NCBI GenBank assembly: GCA_964344255.1
Contig: CAYFMQ010000001.1
Span: forward strand, 744,001-808,000
Origin: JAJFIE01 sp964344255
Lineage (GTDB): Bacteria > Pseudomonadota > Alphaproteobacteria > Rhodospirillales > Casp-alpha2
Direction of reading: 5' to 3'
Length of the DNA stretch: 64,000 nt
Shown: positions 60,801-64,000 of the stretch, piece by piece
Position numbering within the stretch: the first letter of the stretch is position 1
Layout of the letters: each line of letters opens with the position of its first letter
Notes under the pieces: generated by a model
Seen by the model: only the letters and a program-made list of their open reading frames with translations
What the model was told of the DNA's origin: nothing
Database searches by the model: none
Translations under genes and position numbers: made by a program

Positions 60801-62015
60801 TCAAGTTGTTGATACGCTTATCTGGTCGATCTTTTCTATAACCACCGGAAGAACATTTTCAGGAAATATGTTTTTCATACACTGGTTATCCGAACAATAG
60901 TTCCGTTTTCCAAACATGACGTTCAGGCACGGGCTGCAATGAGCGTCAGCATAAAAAATAACGTGATCAGAACCGATTGGCCCATAAAATTCCGGTGTTT
61001 CGGGGCCGTAAAGGGACATAGTTGGCGTGCCACAAGCAGCAGCAAGATGCAAAGGGCCACTGTCATTTGTTACGACAAGTGAACTGATATCAAAAAGGGC
61101 GGCAAGTTCCGAAAGTGAAATACGTCCTGCAAGATTTTTTACCGGCACATCGCCCAATTGACTGATGAAACGTGAAACATAGGTTACATCGGAAGGCCCG
61201 CCGATAAGTAGTATTTCAATGTTTTTCCCCATAACTCCGGCATGTTCCAGCACACCTAAAATCAGCTTCTTATAATATTCCGGCGGCCAACGGCGATTAA
61301 AGCTTAACTCACTGGCATTGATGTTGATTGCACAGATAAAGGCGTCGCGAGATATACCCAGTTCATCCAGGTGACTAATCAACGATTCTTTGGCATCAGC
61401 ATCGACGGTTACGGCATTTTCGAGTGGCGCGTTTTGCGGTGCCTCAATCCCAAGTGGCATAAGTAGCTTCATGAACTGGCCAGAAACGTGACGAGACTGG
61501 TCTAGGGCAACCTGGTTTGAAAAGATCCAGTCCTTTGATGGTCTGTTGTTGAAGAAACCAAATGTAGTTGCGCCACGTGTTCGGCAAAAATGGGTCACTG
61601 CAGCAGAAAAAAAGGCATAGAATTCGCAGTCAAATATCAGGTCAAACCGCCTTCGGCGAAGTTCAAGGCATTTTGAAACAGCTGCTGCTAAGAAAGCCGG
61701 AATTGATCCAGAAAACCGGATAGTCTCGATCGTGTCGATGGCATTCAACATTGCAGCGACAGGGCGGTTTTCGGTGAATGTAAGGAGAGTGATTTCAGCA
61801 TCAGGGTATTTCTCCCGGAGGGCATTTATCATGGGAGACATCTGGATAATACTGCCAAGACCAAACAGCTTAATGATCAATATATTTTCAACCGGTCCCT
61901 CAGGGGTAACAACCGTGGAACGTCCCGAGGAGACGCGTGGGGGTAAAATCTTGAGAAGATGGCAGAGTATGGGGCCGGCCAGATTATCGACCGATTGTGC
62001 GAGCGAAATTCTCAT
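60801..62015 (-). CDS. Glycosyltransferase family 9 (heptosyltransferase-like)
   Basis: 404 residues. Starts with LIIKLFGLGSIIQMSPMINA and has ININASELSFNRRWPPEYYK, LLIGGPSDVTYV, and the C-terminal VTNDSGPLHLAAACGTPTMS with SLYGPETP, all typical of WaaC/WaaF-type ADP-heptose transferases. It could use another donor. It points to lipopolysaccharide core-like or glycolipid synthesis in a Gram-negative cell. ATG at 62015. Confidence 0.88.
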   Translation of the reverse strand: MRISLAQSVDNLAGPILCHLLKILPPRVSSGRSTVVTPEGPVENILIIKLFGLGSIIQMSPMINALREKYPDAEITLLTFTENRPVAAMLNAIDTIETIRFSGSIPAFLAAAVSKCLELRRRRFDLIFDCEFYAFFSAAVTHFCRTRGATTFGFFNNRPSKDWIFSNQVALDQSRHVSGQFMKLLMPLGIEAPQNAPLENAVTVDADAKESLISHLDELGISRDAFICAININASELSFNRRWPPEYYKKLILGVLEHAGVMGKNIEILLIGGPSDVTYVSRFISQLGDVPVKNLAGRISLSELAALFDISSLVVTNDSGPLHLAAACGTPTMSLYGPETPEFYGPIGSDHVIFYADAHCSPCLNVMFGKRNYCSDNQCMKNIFPENVLPVVIEKIDQISVSTT

Positions 62016-62247
62016 CGATTGTTAAGGCCCCCTATATTTAAATCATTAAATCTCATGCCAATTCTCAATGAATAAGGCAACAAAAAATCAATACATGATT
62101 TCCCTCATTTAGTCAGAACCAGCGGATCATAAATTGATCTACTGGCAAAGTATTGCCTGGCTCCTTAATAAAAGCTTTTAAATAGCATCACCCTGTTACA
62201 TAAGTTAGGGCGTTCCTTAAGCATAAAAATTTCTGTATGAGCACTCT
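62016..62247. promoter_or_regulatory. AT-rich divergent promoter region (232 bp)
   Basis: Lies between the leftward GT9 gene and the rightward cytidylyltransferase gene, so it should hold promoters for both. No clear -35/-10 pair, operator or ops-like element was recognised. Confidence 0.4.
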
Positions 62248-63018
62248 ATGAAGGCTGTCATTCTAGCAGGTGGTTACGGAACCCGGTTGTCCGAGGAAAC
62301 GTCCGTGCGCCCCAAGCCCATGGTTGAGATCGGTGGTATGCCGATCCTATGGCATATCATGAAAATTTATTCTCATTATGGAATCAATGATTTTGTCATT
62401 TGCCTTGGGTACATGGGTTATGTGATCAAGGAATACTTCGCAAATTACGTCCTGCATCACTCTGATGTCACCATTGATACGGCCAATAACGAAATCACGT
62501 ATCACTCCTATCAAGCGGACCCCTGGCGCGTTACGCTGGTTGACACGGGCATCGATACAATGACCGGAGGGCGGATAAAGCGAGTTACACCGTACCTTGA
62601 TCCTGGCGAGGCTTTCTGCCTGACATACGGTGACGGACTATCGGACGTTAATATTTCCGAACTTATTGAGTTCCATCAACAAGAAGGGCGTATGGCGACT
62701 CTGACTGCCGTGCGGCCTTCCGGACGCTTTGGCGCGACATTGCTTGAAGGCAATCTTGTAAAAGAATTTATCGAGAAACCGCCCGGCGAATCCGGTTACA
62801 TAAACGGCGGTTTTTTCGTTCTTGAGCCGGACGTCCTCGATCTTATAGAAGGCGATGCGGAAATCTGGGAGCGGAAGCCTCTTCAACAACTTGCCCAGTC
62901 AGAAAATCTGTCGGCCTATAAACACAACGGATTCTGGCAACCCATGGACACCTTGCGAGAAAAAATGCTGCTCGAGGAACTATGGGCATCAGGGTCAGCG
63001 TCCTGGAAAGTCTGGTAA
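62248..63018 (+). CDS. rfbF: Glucose-1-phosphate cytidylyltransferase
   Basis: 256 residues. The nucleotide motif is LAGGYGTRLSEETSVRPKPM (6-25), with the RfbF-specific spacing and a GD-type metal site in LTYGDGLSDV. The end HNGFWQPMDTLREKMLLEEL is typical of this group. The enzyme makes CDP-glucose from CTP and glucose-1-phosphate, the entry to 3,6-dideoxy and branched CDP-sugars. It begins a rightward operon that leaves the window. A CDP-glucose 4,6-dehydratase (RfbG) should follow but is not seen. Confidence 0.93.
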   Translation: MKAVILAGGYGTRLSEETSVRPKPMVEIGGMPILWHIMKIYSHYGINDFVICLGYMGYVIKEYFANYVLHHSDVTIDTANNEITYHSYQADPWRVTLVDTGIDTMTGGRIKRVTPYLDPGEAFCLTYGDGLSDVNISELIEFHQQEGRMATLTAVRPSGRFGATLLEGNLVKEFIEKPPGESGYINGGFFVLEPDVLDLIEGDAEIWERKPLQQLAQSENLSAYKHNGFWQPMDTLREKMLLEELWASGSASWKVW

Positions 63019-63067
63019 CGGCTGACGGCGCTTTTATTATAATCGAGATGTTCTTTGGAGTAATTTT

Positions 63068-64000
63068 ATGACCCGAAAGATACTGATTACGGGCAACATG
63101 GGCTATATCGGCCCAACACTTGTAAAGCACCTGACTGCTTCGAACCATGATGACTATGAGCTAATCGGGCACGACAATGGATATTTTGCCCATTGCCTGA
63201 CAACACCCGAACCCTTCCCGGAACACTTATTGAGTGCTCAGCACTTTGGTGATCTAAGGGATTTTAACAAAGAGCTTTTAAGTGGGGTAGATACGGTCAT
63301 TCATCTTGCCGCTATCTCTAATGACCCAATCGGTAACGCCTTTGCAGATGTGACCAAAGCCGTCAACATCGATGCCTCTGTCCGCATTGCGAAGAAATCA
63401 AAAGAGGCTGGTGTACGCCGTTTTGTCTTCGCATCCAGTTGCAGTGTTTATGGCGCAGGTTCTGATAAACCCTGCGATGAAAATGCGCCCCTCGATCCCC
63501 TAACACCCTATGCAATATCCAAAATTGCTATGGAAGATGCCCTGAAAGAACTATGTGACGACAGTTTTTCCGCTGTCTGCCTTCGTTTTGCAACAGCCTG
63601 TGGTATGAGTGATCGCCTTCGTCTTGATCTGGTGCTCAACGACTTCGTGGCAAGCGTCATGACCACCGGAAATATTGAAATACTCAGTGACGGAACGCCA
63701 TGGCGACCGCTCATTCATATTGGCGACATGTCCCGTGCGCTGGAGTGGGGTGTTCTTACGGACCACGCCGCGCCGTTTCTTGTCCTGAATAGTGGCTCAA
63801 ACATATGGAACTACCAGATCAAGGATCTCGCTCAGGCGGTATCGTCAGCAATACCCGGTACAAACGTTTCCATAAATCAAAACGCCATGCCCGATAAGCG
63901 TTCATATCAGGTGGACTTCTCGCTGTTCACTGAACTCGCCGTTGATTTTACGCCTATTGTCACGCTTGAAGAGGCCATTGAAGGCCTGCGGACGGGCCTG
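63068..64000 (+). CDS. NAD-dependent epimerase/dehydratase, cut by window edge
   Basis: 311 codons from ATG 63068 are open to the last base, so the end is missing. NAD motif ITGNMGYIGPTLV (residues 6-18), catalytic block FASSCSVYG and YAISK (Tyr, Lys), then WRPLIHIGDMSRAL, a common sugar-epimerase segment. After rfbF it would act on a CDP-sugar. GG-rich ribosome site GGAG lies about 9 bases upstream. Exact reaction unknown. Confidence 0.85.
   Translation, partial: MTRKILITGNMGYIGPTLVKHLTASNHDDYELIGHDNGYFAHCLTTPEPFPEHLLSAQHFGDLRDFNKELLSGVDTVIHLAAISNDPIGNAFADVTKAVNIDASVRIAKKSKEAGVRRFVFASSCSVYGAGSDKPCDENAPLDPLTPYAISKIAMEDALKELCDDSFSAVCLRFATACGMSDRLRLDLVLNDFVASVMTTGNIEILSDGTPWRPLIHIGDMSRALEWGVLTDHAAPFLVLNSGSNIWNYQIKDLAQAVSSAIPGTNVSINQNAMPDKRSYQVDFSLFTELAVDFTPIVTLEEAIEGLRTGL

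Noticed and set aside
1..64000. tRNA, rRNA, CRISPR arrays, transposases and attachment sites
   Set aside because: Looked for by eye on both strands; nothing with support was found.

Overview
This looks like a Gram-negative, probably alphaproteobacterial chromosome segment (taxon inferred only). The pointers are an EPS-type HTH regulator paired with a specialised NusG paralogue, a heptosyltransferase-type GT9, LPS/capsule-style sugar genes and moderate GC. Almost the whole 64 kb is devoted to surface-glycan and glycolipid chemistry. I saw no rRNA, tRNA, CRISPR array, transposase or phage gene.

Region A (1-25953, all on the minus strand) reads as one very long polysaccharide operon, transcribed leftward. 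It begins with a promoter that overlaps a perfect 18-bp inverted repeat (25976-26016). An HTH regulator and a NusG/RfaH-like protein follow, then an ops/JUMPstart-like leader element (24701-24715) just before pseB. Next come pseudaminic-acid-type genes (dehydratase, GNAT, HAD, Nudix, NeuB/PseI, CMP transferase), with no PseC or PseG in the window. Further on are glycosyltransferases, an FkbM methyltransferase, a cupin, a C-methyltransferase, a UXS-like dehydratase, an alpha-1,2-fucosyltransferase and an ABC exporter. The left end holds a second set: a DAHP-synthase-like TIM barrel, a free SAF domain, two NeuA-like proteins (one lacking its P-loop), an FMN hydroxyacid dehydrogenase, a radical SAM enzyme and two Gfo/Idh oxidoreductases. 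It may make an unusual acidic sugar.

Region B (26094-33622) is a SxtI-SxtJ-SxtK-like carbamoylation module facing a divergent set of a small SxtK-like peptide, three SGNH proteins and an MBOAT acyltransferase. These probably decorate the glycan with carbamoyl and acyl groups. One of the two small SxtK-like genes is frameshifted.

Region C (33679-46275) is mixed: an MBL-fold enzyme, two B12-type radical SAM proteins, a methyltransferase, a PhyH dioxygenase, a frameshifted SGNH gene, a three-part membrane/alkaline-phosphatase/methyltransferase fusion and a GMC-like oxidoreductase.

Region D (46286-55142, minus strand) is the best candidate for an undescribed system. Three paralogous radical SAM/SPASM-like enzymes, two TIGR04076-like proteins, three SDR enzymes and a diverged PurH paralogue are packed together. 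The PurH paralogue keeps the formyltransferase Lys-His pair but has lost the cyclohydrolase motifs.

Region E (55499-64000) has a large YfhO-like membrane protein, an LPG-synthase-type membrane protein, a third B12 radical SAM enzyme, a GT9, and the start of a CDP-sugar operon (glucose-1-phosphate cytidylyltransferase and an epimerase cut by the window edge).
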